DNA of 14,203 bases from Bacteroidales bacterium (GTDB lineage Bacteria; Bacteroidota; Bacteroidia; Bacteroidales; NBLH01): assembly GCA_027083715.1 (NCBI GenBank), contig JALWNR010000464.1:1-14203 (forward strand), in the 5' to 3' direction. The position numbers and the translations under genes were made by a program. Shown here piece by piece: positions 8,180-14,203 of the stretch. Under the pieces are notes generated by a model that worked only from the letters and a program-made list of their open reading frames with translations, was not told where the DNA came from and did not search any database. Position 1 is the first letter of the stretch. Every line of letters begins with the position of its first letter.

Positions 8180-8437
8180 ATGGAAAAAAGAAATCTTAGG
8201 AAAGAACGTATTGGTTTGGTTGTCAGTAATAAAATGGATAAATCCATTATAGTGATGGTAAACAGAAAAGTGAAACATCCTATTTATGGAAAATTCATCA
8301 ATAAGTCGAAAAAATTCATGGCACATGATGAAAAAAACGACTGTAATATTGGTGATACTGTTAAGATAATGGAAACCAGACATCTTAGTAAAAGAAAGAG
8401 CTGGAGACTTGTAGAAATAATTGAAAGAGCTAAATAA
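8180..8437 (+). CDS. rpsQ: 30S ribosomal protein S17
   Basis: S17 is an OB-fold protein that binds 16S rRNA early in assembly of the 30S body. The 85-residue protein matches the family size. It contains [20 protein letters not shown] (strands 1-2), [20 protein letters not shown] and the [20 protein letters not shown] block, which is close to the family signature. It lies nine bases after rpmC and two bases before rplN, at the point where the E. coli S10 operon ends. Here no terminator intervenes. Confidence 0.98.
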   Translation: MEKRNLRKERIGLVVSNKMDKSIIVMVNRKVKHPIYGKFINKSKKFMAHDEKNDCNIGDTVKIMETRHLSKRKSWRLVEIIERAK

Positions 8438-8439
8438 TT

Positions 8440-8805
8440 ATGGTACAGCAAGAATCAAGATTAGCGGTTGCTGATAACAGTGGAGCAAAAGAGGTACTCT
8501 TAATCAGAGTCTTAGGAGGAACAGGTAAAAGATATGCCAGTCTTGGCGATCAAGTTGTAGTTACTGTAAAAAGTGCTATTCCTTCAGGCGAAATGAAAAA
8601 AGGTACAGTTACGAGAGCTGTAGTTGTTCGCACCAAAAAAGAAGTACGTCGTCAAGATGGTTCATATATACGCTTTGATGACAATGCGGTGGTATTATTA
8701 AATAATGCCGGTGAAATGAGAGGTACTCGAATTTTTGGTCCTGTTGCTCGTGAGTTGCGTGCAACGAATATGAAAATTATATCATTGGCACCGGAAGTGC
8801 TTTAA
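8440..8805 (+). CDS. rplN: 50S ribosomal protein L14
   Basis: L14 lies at the subunit interface and forms bridges with 16S rRNA. It is also the known target of the silencing factor RsfS. The 121-residue protein is of usual length and starts [19 protein letters not shown]. It contains [18 protein letters not shown] near residues 72-89 and [13 protein letters not shown] near the C-terminus. It starts two bases after rpsQ, so the S10 and spc sections are joined. In E. coli the spc operon has its own promoter here, and there is no room for one in this gap. Confidence 0.99.
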   Translation: MVQQESRLAVADNSGAKEVLLIRVLGGTGKRYASLGDQVVVTVKSAIPSGEMKKGTVTRAVVVRTKKEVRRQDGSYIRFDDNAVVLLNNAGEMRGTRIFGPVARELRATNMKIISLAPEVL

Positions 8806-8822
8806 TTGAAAAAAAATTAAGC
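8799..8822 (+). promoter_or_regulatory. Bulged hairpin at the rplN-rplX junction
   Basis: GCTT-T-AATT (8799-8807) can pair with AATTAAGC (8815-8822), giving eight base pairs with one bulged T and the loop GAAAAAA. The 5' arm contains the rplN stop codon, and the 3' arm ends one base before the rplX ATG. It could mask or mark the rplX start, or be chance in AT-rich spacer DNA. No T-run follows it, so it is not a typical terminator. Confidence 0.25.
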
Positions 8823-8823
8823 A

Positions 8824-9147
8824 ATGCAAAAGAAAGTTCACATTAAGAAAGGCGACACGGTTTATGTTAATGCAGGCGATTATAAAGGGCAGAAAGGTAG
8901 AGTCCTTGATGTAGATCGCAAATTGTACCGTGCAATAGTAGAAGGTGTTAATATGGTTTCTCGCCATACTAAACCCAATAGTGCATATCCGGAAGGTGGT
9001 ATTATAAAAAAAGAGGCACCAATTCATATTTCTAATCTGATGCTAATTGATCCGTCAACCGGCGAACCTACCAGAATTGGAAGAAGATTGAATGATAATA
9101 ATAAATTAGTGAGATACGCTAAAAAATCAAAAGAGGAGATTAAGTAA
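8824..9147 (+). CDS. rplX: 50S ribosomal protein L24
   Basis: L24 is an assembly-initiator protein of the 50S subunit near the tunnel exit. The 107-residue protein shows the KOW motif at residues 5-30 ([20 protein letters not shown] and onward), then [14 protein letters not shown] and [11 protein letters not shown], all typical. Its last codons include an AGGAG that may act as the ribosome-binding site of rplE. The stop overlaps the rplE start as TAATG. It follows rplN by 18 bases, a spacer that includes most of a possible hairpin. Confidence 0.98.
   Translation: MQKKVHIKKGDTVYVNAGDYKGQKGRVLDVDRKLYRAIVEGVNMVSRHTKPNSAYPEGGIIKKEAPIHISNLMLIDPSTGEPTRIGRRLNDNNKLVRYAKKSKEEIK
9134..9138 (+). promoter_or_regulatory. 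Shine-Dalgarno-like site for rplE inside rplX
   Basis: AGGAG lies in the last codons of rplX, eight bases before the rplE ATG. This is the strongest Shine-Dalgarno match I saw in the window, and it sits beside a one-base stop-start overlap. The purine run also encodes Glu-Glu, so the match may be a coding by-product. Confidence 0.4.
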
Positions 9148-9704
9148 TGGACTTCACGCCAAATCTTAAAAAGAAATATACAGAGGAAATTATACCAAAC
9201 TTACAGAAAGAGTTTGGATATAAGAGCATTATGCAGGTACCAAAACTTGAAAAAATAGTCATTAATCAAGGAGTTGGTAAAGCAGTGGCAGATAAGAAGT
9301 TATTAGATATTGCTGTAAAGGAAGTTACAGAGATTGCCGGACAAAAAGCAATAACTACCTTGTCTAAAAAGGATATATCTAACTTTAAGTTACGTAAAAA
9401 AATGCCTATTGGTGTTAAAGTTACTTTACGTAAGAATAGAATGTATGAATTTTTGGAGCGGCTGATTTCTGTCTCAATTCCCAGAATACGCGATTTTCGT
9501 GGTATTGGTGATAAATTTGACGGTAAAGGTAACTATACCTTAGGTATTCAAGAGCAAATTATATTTCCTGAAATTAATATTGATCAAGTAAATCAAATTT
9601 TAGGAATGAACATTACTTTTGTTACCACTGCAAAGACTGATGAAGAAGGATACGCTTTGTTGAAAGAATTTGGATTACCATTTAAAAATATAAATAAGAA
9701 ATAG
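9147..9704 (+). CDS. rplE: 50S ribosomal protein L5
   Basis: L5 binds 5S rRNA with L18 in the central protuberance and contacts P-site tRNA. The 185-residue protein is near the usual length of about 180. It has [16 protein letters not shown] near residues 29-44, the [15 protein letters not shown] segment, [20 protein letters not shown] and the family region EQIIFPEI. It overlaps rplX by one base and precedes rpsN by two. In E. coli, S8 represses the spc operon by binding at the start of the L5 gene. I did not find a recognisable copy of that rRNA-like structure here. Confidence 0.99.
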   Translation: MDFTPNLKKKYTEEIIPNLQKEFGYKSIMQVPKLEKIVINQGVGKAVADKKLLDIAVKEVTEIAGQKAITTLSKKDISNFKLRKKMPIGVKVTLRKNRMYEFLERLISVSIPRIRDFRGIGDKFDGKGNYTLGIQEQIIFPEINIDQVNQILGMNITFVTTAKTDEEGYALLKEFGLPFKNINKK

Positions 9705-9706
9705 CT

Positions 9707-9976
9707 ATGGCTAAAGAATCAATGAAGGCTCGTGAAGTCAAGAGACAAAAGTTAGTTGATAAGTATGCTGAAAAGAGAGCCAAATTAAAAGCAGAGGGTG
9801 ATTATGTTGCATTACAAAAATTACCAAAGAATGCTTCTCCTGTTCGTTTACACAACAGATGTAAGTTAACCGGAAGACCTAAAGGCTATATGAGACAATT
9901 TGGTATAAGCCGTATCACTTTTCGCGAAATGGCATCGTCCGGATTAATTCCCGGAATTAAAAAAGCAAGTTGGTAA
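9707..9976 (+). CDS. rpsN: 30S ribosomal protein S14, zinc-free form
   Basis: S14 helps assemble the 30S head near S3 and S10. The 89-residue protein has only one cysteine and no CxxC pairs, so it is the zinc-independent (C-minus) form. It is shorter than the E. coli protein (101 residues) but longer than the zinc form (61). The conserved C-terminal half includes [20 protein letters not shown] and [17 protein letters not shown]. The N-terminal half is Lys/Arg/Ala-rich and helical. It sits between L5 and S8 as usual, so it is the main S14 and not a stress paralogue. Confidence 0.98.
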   Translation: MAKESMKAREVKRQKLVDKYAEKRAKLKAEGDYVALQKLPKNASPVRLHNRCKLTGRPKGYMRQFGISRITFREMASSGLIPGIKKASW

Positions 9977-9994
9977 ATTATTAAATAAAGAACA

Positions 9995-10390
9995 ATGACA
10001 GATCCTGTTGCAGATTATCTGACCCGAATTAGAAATGCGGTGATGGCGGGGCACAAAGTGGTAGAAATACCTGCCTCGAATATGAAGAAAGAAATTACAA
10101 AGATCCTACATGATAAAGGATATATTTTAAGTTATAAATTTGTAGAAGATGGTCCTCAAGGTTCAATTAAAATTGCTTTGAAGTATCATCCGAAGAGTAA
10201 AGTTCCTGCGATAAAAAGTATAAAACGGGTTAGTAAACCTGGTTTGCGAAAATATGCAGGCGCTAATGAATTACCTCGTGTTTTGAATGGTTTAGGAATT
10301 GCTATCCTTTCTACTTCTAAAGGTGTTATTACCGACAAAGAAGCGAGAGAAATGAATGTGGGTGGCGAAGTATTGTGTTACGTTTATTAA
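9995..10390 (+). CDS. rpsH: 30S ribosomal protein S8
   Basis: S8 binds helix 21 of 16S rRNA and organises the central domain of the 30S subunit. In E. coli it also represses the spc operon. The 131-residue protein is of normal size and starts [20 protein letters not shown]. The C-terminal signature [20 protein letters not shown] precedes the last strand LCYVY. Eleven bases separate it from the rplF start used here. An upstream in-frame GTG for rplF would overlap this gene but is unlikely. Confidence 0.99.
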   Translation: MTDPVADYLTRIRNAVMAGHKVVEIPASNMKKEITKILHDKGYILSYKFVEDGPQGSIKIALKYHPKSKVPAIKSIKRVSKPGLRKYAGANELPRVLNGLGIAILSTSKGVITDKEAREMNVGGEVLCYVY

Positions 10391-10401
10391 TTTGTTTAGG
10401 A

Positions 10402-10956
10402 ATGTCACGGATAGGAAAATTACCAATAGATTTACCAAGTGGTGTTACAGTTAATATTTCAAAAGGAAATTTAGTAACTGTAAAAGGTCCGATGGGAGAA
10501 CTTACCCAGCAGGTAAATCCGGATATTATCATCAAAGTTGAAGATAATAAAATTGTTTTGGAACGACCAACCGAACAAAAACGTCATAAATCTATGCATG
10601 GTTTGTATCGTTCTTTGTTGAATAATATGGTTGAAGGTGTTTCAAAAGGTTTTGAAATTAAACAGGAGCTTGTAGGGGTTGGGTATAGAGCAACTTCAAA
10701 CGGACAATTGTTGGAACTTGCATTAGGATATTCACATGCCATCTTTTTTGAAATTCCAAAAGAGGTTAAAGTTGAGGCAGTTACCGAAAAAAGGGCGAAT
10801 CCAATTATTACTTTAAAAAGTGCTGATAAACAGTTAATTGGTCAAGTTGCTGCTAAAATACGTTCATTCAGAAAGCCTGAACCATATAAAGGAAAAGGTA
10901 TTAAATTTGTTGGTGAACAACTTAGAAGAAAGGCTGGTAAAGCTGCGGCTAGTTAA
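10402..10956 (+). CDS. rplF: 50S ribosomal protein L6
   Basis: L6 binds 23S rRNA near the sarcin-ricin loop and the factor-binding site. From the ATG at 10402 the protein is 184 residues and begins MSRIGKLPIDLPSGVTV, the standard family start. A GTG at 10375 would add nine residues (MLRLLICLG) with no family match and would overlap rpsH, so I reject it. Two repeated alpha/beta domains are expected, and the signature PEPYKGKGIKF starts at residue 159. An AGGA directly abutting the ATG is too close to act as a Shine-Dalgarno sequence. Confidence 0.98.
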   Translation: MSRIGKLPIDLPSGVTVNISKGNLVTVKGPMGELTQQVNPDIIIKVEDNKIVLERPTEQKRHKSMHGLYRSLLNNMVEGVSKGFEIKQELVGVGYRATSNGQLLELALGYSHAIFFEIPKEVKVEAVTEKRANPIITLKSADKQLIGQVAAKIRSFRKPEPYKGKGIKFVGEQLRRKAGKAAAS

Positions 10957-10977
10957 TAAATAGTAAAATTTTACATT

Positions 10978-11337
10978 ATGGCTTTAGTTAAGCAGGAAAG
11001 AAGATTAAAAATCAAAAGAAGAATCCGGAAAAAAGTATTCGGAACGCAGGAAAAACCACGAATGAGTGTCTATCGTAGTAATAATAATATTTTTGTTCAA
11101 TTAATTGATGATGTAAACCAAAAAACTTTGGTAGCTGCTTCGTCTTTAGAGAAGGATATTACTCAAAAGAAAGACATTACTAAAATTGAACAAGCTGAGC
11201 TGGTGGGTAAATTAATTGCCGAAAAAGCAGTTAAAGCAGGTATCAAAAATGTGGTTTTCGATAGGAATGGTTATTTATATCATGGTCGTGTTAGAAAAAT
11301 TGCTGATGCAGCCAGAGAAAACGGATTAAAAATATAA
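10978..11337 (+). CDS. rplR: 50S ribosomal protein L18
   Basis: L18 binds 5S rRNA and, with L5, brings it into the 50S central protuberance. The 119-residue protein matches the family (about 117). The N-terminus is strongly basic ([18 protein letters not shown]) for RNA binding. It is followed by [18 protein letters not shown] and the C-terminal [20 protein letters not shown]. The 21-base spacer before it holds a perfect 12-base AT-rich palindrome. It stands five bases ahead of rpsE. Confidence 0.99.
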   Translation: MALVKQERRLKIKRRIRKKVFGTQEKPRMSVYRSNNNIFVQLIDDVNQKTLVAASSLEKDITQKKDITKIEQAELVGKLIAEKAVKAGIKNVVFDRNGYLYHGRVRKIADAARENGLKI

Positions 11338-11342
11338 GAGAA

Positions 11343-11858
11343 ATGTCTACAAGTATAAGAAAAGTTAGAACAAGTGATTTAGAGCTTAAAGATAGATTAG
11401 TTGCTATCAAAAGAGTTACCAAAGTAACCAAAGGTGGACGTACTTTCAGTTTTTCTGCAATAGTTGTTGTTGGTGATGAAAATGGTATCGTTGGATATGG
11501 TTTAGGGAAAGCTAATGAAGTTACAACTGCTATATCAAAGGGTATTGAAGATGCTAAAAAGAATTTGGTTAAAGTACCAATTTTTAATGGCACTATTCCT
11601 CACGAACAATCTGCTAAATATAGTGGAGCCAGAGTATTTATTAAACCTGCTTCTCATGGTACAGGTGTAAAAGCCGGAGGTGCTATGCGTGCGGTTCTAG
11701 AGAGTGTGGGTGTTACTGATGTACTAGCAAAATCTAAAGGCTCATCAAATCCTCATAATCTTGTAAAAGCCACTATGGGTGCTTTACTTGAATTACGTGA
11801 TGCTTATACTGTTGCACAGCATCGAGGTGTTTCTCTTAAAAAAGTATTTAACGGATAA
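11343..11858 (+). CDS. rpsE: 30S ribosomal protein S5
   Basis: S5 shapes the mRNA entry channel and affects decoding accuracy. The 171-residue protein is of normal length. Its N-terminal double-stranded-RNA-binding-like domain includes the loop [11 protein letters not shown] (residues 23-33), the region where spectinomycin-resistance changes are known in other bacteria. [13 protein letters not shown] follows. The C-terminal domain has the [19 protein letters not shown] segment and the conserved [12 protein letters not shown] region. It lies between L18 and L30, as in the standard spc order. Confidence 0.99.
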   Translation: MSTSIRKVRTSDLELKDRLVAIKRVTKVTKGGRTFSFSAIVVVGDENGIVGYGLGKANEVTTAISKGIEDAKKNLVKVPIFNGTIPHEQSAKYSGARVFIKPASHGTGVKAGGAMRAVLESVGVTDVLAKSKGSSNPHNLVKATMGALLELRDAYTVAQHRGVSLKKVFNG

Positions 11859-11869
11859 TATCTAAGAAA

Positions 11870-12049
11870 ATGGCAAAGCTGAGGATTAAACAGATTAGAA
11901 GCAAAATTGGCAGCACCAAAAGACAAAAGTTAACGCTTGAAGCTTTAGGCTTGCGTAAAGTTGATGCTGTTGTTGAACATGAAGATACAGCACAAATTAT
12001 GGGTATGATTAAAAAAGTCAACCATTTAGTAACTGTTGAAAAAATATAA
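11870..12049 (+). CDS. rpmD: 50S ribosomal protein L30
   Basis: L30 is a small ferredoxin-like-fold protein of the 50S subunit. Translating the frame between rpsE and rplO gives a 59-residue protein, the usual size, starting MAKLRIKQIRSKIGSTKRQK and ending KKVNHLVTVEKI. The IRSKIG motif, the LEALGLRKV turn and the C-terminal MIKKVNHLV strand region are diagnostic. It begins 11 bases after the rpsE stop and ends 21 bases before rplO, exactly where L30 belongs. Not all bacteria retain L30, and this one does. Confidence 0.98.
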   Translation: MAKLRIKQIRSKIGSTKRQKLTLEALGLRKVDAVVEHEDTAQIMGMIKKVNHLVTVEKI

Positions 12050-12070
12050 TATTTTAAATTGTAAAATACA

Positions 12071-12517
12071 ATGGATTTAAGTAATTTAAAACCGGCAGAA
12101 GGCTCTGTAAAAAAGCGTAAAAGAATAGGACGTGGTGAAGGTTCCGGAAAAGGCGGTACTTCAACAAGAGGACATAAAGGTCAAAAATCCAGATCCGGAT
12201 ACTCTAAGAAAATTGGTTTTGAAGGTGGACAAATGCCTTTACAGAGACGAGTTCCTAAATTTGGTTTTAAAAATATTAACAGAGTAGAATATAAAGCAAT
12301 TAACTTATCTGATTTGCAATTACTTTCTGAAAAGAAAGGATTAGATGTTATTGATATCCAAGCTTTAATTGATGCAGGTTTAGCAAAAAAACGCGATCTT
12401 ATCAAAGTTCTTGGGAAAGGGACACTAAATAAAAAATTAGAAGTTAAAGCACATGCATTTTCAAAATCTGCTATTGCTGCAATTGAAGCAGCAAAAGGTA
12501 CAGCTGTAAAATTATAA
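12071..12517 (+). CDS. rplO: 50S ribosomal protein L15
   Basis: L15 joins late in 50S assembly and contacts many 23S rRNA regions. The 148-residue protein is of usual length. The long basic, glycine-rich N-terminal tail carries RGEGSGKGGTSTRGHKGQKS and GGQMPLQRRVPKFGF, the standard rRNA-binding segments. The globular C-terminal half ends in AHAFSKSAIAAIEAAKGT. It is four bases ahead of secY, the classic L15-SecY pairing. The 21-base spacer before it holds an AT-only inverted repeat. Confidence 0.99.
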   Translation: MDLSNLKPAEGSVKKRKRIGRGEGSGKGGTSTRGHKGQKSRSGYSKKIGFEGGQMPLQRRVPKFGFKNINRVEYKAINLSDLQLLSEKKGLDVIDIQALIDAGLAKKRDLIKVLGKGTLNKKLEVKAHAFSKSAIAAIEAAKGTAVKL

Positions 12518-12521
12518 GTCA

Positions 12522-13859
12522 ATGAAAGGACTGATTGAAACATTAAAGAATATTTGGAAAATTGAAGATCTTAGAAATAGGATTCTTACAACCATAGGTT
12601 TTTTATTAATTTATCGCCTTGGAGCACATGTTGTACTACCGGGAATTGACCCTTTGATGCTTGAGAATTTAAAAACTCAATCAGAACAAGGGATTCTTGG
12701 TTTATTGAATATGTTCTCAGGAGGTGCTTTTGCTAATGCTTCTATTTTTGCATTAGGAATTATGCCTTATATCTCGGCATCTATTATTATTCAGTTACTG
12801 GGAATGGCAATTCCTTACTTTCAACGTTTACAGCGTGAAGGCGAGAGTGGCAGAAAAAAGATCAATCAAATAACCAGATATTTAACAGTTCTTATTACAG
12901 CGGGTCAAGCTCCCGGATATATGGCTAATTTAAAAGCTCAACTTCCGGCAGAGGCTTTTGTTGTTGGAGGAATGTTTTTCTGGGTGTCATCCGTAGTTAT
13001 TTTAGTAGCAGGTACCATGTTTGTTATGTGGTTAGGTGAAAAAATTACGGATAAAGGAATCGGAAATGGTATCTCATTGTTGATAATGATTGGTATTATT
13101 GCTCGTTTACCATTCTCATTGTTTGCCGAATTTGTTTCTAGAATTGAGGAACAAGGTGGCGGACTTGTAGCTTTTCTGTTGGAACTTGTAATTTTGTTTC
13201 TTGTTTTTGCAGCCACTATTTTATTGGTACAAGGTACTCGGAGGATACCTGTTCAATATGCAAAAAGAATAGTTGGGAATAAACAATATGGTGGTGTGCG
13301 TCAGTATATACCCTTAAAAGTTAATGCTGCGGGTGTTATGCCTATCATCTTTGCACAGGCATTAATGTTTATCCCTTTAATGCTAAGCAGTTTTAATACG
13401 GAAACCACTACCGGTATTGCTGCTGCATTTGCTGATATGACCGGATTTTGGTATAATTTTGTGTTTGGTTTATTGGTGGTTGTGTTTACTTATTTTTATA
13501 CAGCTATTACTATTAATCCTACACAAATGGCAGAAGATATGAAGAAAAACGGTGGATTTATCCCGGGAGTTAAACCCGGTAAAAAAACCATTGAATATTT
13601 AGATACAGTGATGTCTAGAATTACACTGCCCGGCTCTATATTTCTTGCTTTTGTAGCTATTATGCCTGCATTTGCTATGATAGCCGGTGTAAATAATCAG
13701 TTTGCACATTTCTTTGGTGGTACTTCATTGCTGATTTTGGTTGGTGTTGTATTGGATACTTTGCAGCAGATTGAAAGTCATTTGTTAATGCGTCATTATG
13801 ATGGCTTAATGAAATCCGGTAGGATTAAGGGTAGAGCGGGAGCTGCTACTTCTATATAA
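12522..13859 (+). CDS. secY: Protein translocase channel subunit SecY
   Basis: SecY is the inner-membrane channel through which SecA or ribosomes export and insert proteins, in complex with SecE and SecG. The 445-residue protein shows ten hydrophobic segments, at roughly residues 21-40, 73-96, 118-136, 147-170, 181-201, 214-236, 268-290, 308-330, 369-389 and 397-415. Helix 1 carries LLIYRLGAHVVLPGI and segment 2 contains GIMPYISASIIIQLL. Cytoplasmic loops bearing the SecA and ribosome contacts contain GTRRIPVQYAKR (238-249) and NPTQMAEDMKKNGGFIPGV (332-350). The C-terminal tail is basic. It is translated four bases after L15. Confidence 0.99.
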   Translation: MKGLIETLKNIWKIEDLRNRILTTIGFLLIYRLGAHVVLPGIDPLMLENLKTQSEQGILGLLNMFSGGAFANASIFALGIMPYISASIIIQLLGMAIPYFQRLQREGESGRKKINQITRYLTVLITAGQAPGYMANLKAQLPAEAFVVGGMFFWVSSVVILVAGTMFVMWLGEKITDKGIGNGISLLIMIGIIARLPFSLFAEFVSRIEEQGGGLVAFLLELVILFLVFAATILLVQGTRRIPVQYAKRIVGNKQYGGVRQYIPLKVNAAGVMPIIFAQALMFIPLMLSSFNTETTTGIAAAFADMTGFWYNFVFGLLVVVFTYFYTAITINPTQMAEDMKKNGGFIPGVKPGKKTIEYLDTVMSRITLPGSIFLAFVAIMPAFAMIAGVNNQFAHFFGGTSLLILVGVVLDTLQQIESHLLMRHYDGLMKSGRIKGRAGAATSI

Positions 13860-13879
13860 ATTAGAACGTTCTTTGTTTG

Positions 13880-14203
13880 ATGATATATTATAAAACAGCC
13901 GAAGAGATTGAACTTTTACGATTGAGCAATATGTTGGTCGCCAAAACGCATGGAGAAATTGCCAAAATTATCCGTGCGGGTATTGCTACCATAGAGTTAG
14001 ATCGTGTTGCAGAGGAGTTTATTAGAGACAATGGAGGTATTCCCGGATTTTTAGGGTACGGCGGATTTCCTAATACGCTGTGTATTTCAGTTAATGACAC
14101 CGTTGTTCATGGTATTCCTTCTAATTATGAGTTAAGAGATGGAGATATTGTTTCGGTAGATTGTGGAGTGGTAATGAATGGTTATTATGGCGATTCAGCT
14201 TAT
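13880..14203 (+). CDS. map: Methionine aminopeptidase, type I (partial, 3' end outside window)
   Basis: MetAP removes the initiator methionine from new proteins and acts at the ribosome. The frame stays open from ATG at 13880 to the window end, giving 108 residues of a protein usually of 250-265. MIYYKTAEEIELLRLSNMLV is a typical type I start. GYGGFPNTLCISVNDTVVHG holds the substrate-binding His, and VDCGV and GDSAY supply the first two metal-ligand aspartates. The remaining ligands lie beyond the window. It starts 20 bases after secY, and secY-map is a common order. Genes such as infA, rpsM and rpoA would be expected next, which is inference. Confidence 0.97.
   Translation, partial: MIYYKTAEEIELLRLSNMLVAKTHGEIAKIIRAGIATIELDRVAEEFIRDNGGIPGFLGYGGFPNTLCISVNDTVVHGIPSNYELRDGDIVSVDCGVVMNGYYGDSAY

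Noticed and set aside
10375..10401. Upstream GTG start for rplF adding nine residues
   Set aside because: The extra residues match no L6 N-terminus and overlap rpsH. The ATG at 10402 gives the standard start.
12181..12543. 120-residue antisense ORF opposite rplO
   Set aside because: A reverse-strand shadow of L15 with no independent support.
3400..13879. Internal terminators or promoters between genes
   Set aside because: Spacers are 24 bases or less. None holds a GC-rich stem with a T-run, and I saw no convincing TTG-N19-TAnnTTTG pair in them.
13888..14100. 70-residue antisense ORF opposite map
   Set aside because: A shadow of the methionine aminopeptidase frame, which has clear catalytic motifs.
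1..14203. A hidden undescribed system within the window
   Set aside because: Every coding stretch from 381 onward is a recognised housekeeping gene in a conserved order. No accessory, mobile, defence or unknown gene is present.

Overview
The window is one ordinary but complete stretch of a bacterial ribosomal-protein super-operon, all on the + strand. After a gene-less AT-rich leader (1-380) come 26 tightly packed genes: rpsL, rpsG, fusA, rpsJ, rplC, rplD, rplW, rplB, rpsS, rplV, rpsC, rplP, rpmC, rpsQ, rplN, rplX, rplE, rpsN, rpsH, rplF, rplR, rpsE, rpmD, rplO, secY, and a methionine aminopeptidase gene (map) cut by the window end. Twenty-three encode ribosomal proteins. The others are EF-G, the SecY translocon channel and MetAP.

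The organism is most likely a member of the Bacteroidota, lineage below phylum not determined. Four things point there. Two upstream elements fit the Bacteroidota sigma promoter (TTG/TTTG, 19 bases, TAnnTTTG). Most genes lack a Shine-Dalgarno sequence and have A-rich upstream regions instead. fusA runs straight into rpsJ with no tuf between them. S14 is a short (89 aa) zinc-free form, and L2, L3 and L22 carry sequence features I associate with this phylum. The DNA is AT-rich throughout, especially before base 300.

Layout: 1-218 shows nothing recognisable. A possible terminator hairpin (219-243) is followed by two candidate promoters (254-284 and 303-336) and a short leader. The str section (rpsL-rpsG-fusA, 381-3399) is joined to the S10 section (rpsJ to rpsQ, 3411-8437), then the spc section (rplN to secY, 8440-13859), then map. 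The largest gap between genes is 38 bases. Three gene pairs overlap by one base as TAATG. I saw no convincing internal terminator or promoter, so the cluster is probably transcribed as one long mRNA continuing beyond the window.

Together the genes build the 30S subunit (S3, S5, S7, S8, S10, S12, S14, S17, S19) and the 50S subunit (L2-L6, L14-L16, L18, L22-L24, L29, L30), drive translocation (EF-G), receive secreted and membrane proteins from the ribosome (SecY) and trim the initiator methionine (MetAP). I found no mobile element, CRISPR array, RNA gene, pseudogene or unknown gene, and no sign of an undescribed system. The second-look items are small regulatory details: tandem promoters, a four-codon leader ORF, a bulged hairpin before rplX, and a few Shine-Dalgarno-like sites in a genome type that usually lacks them.
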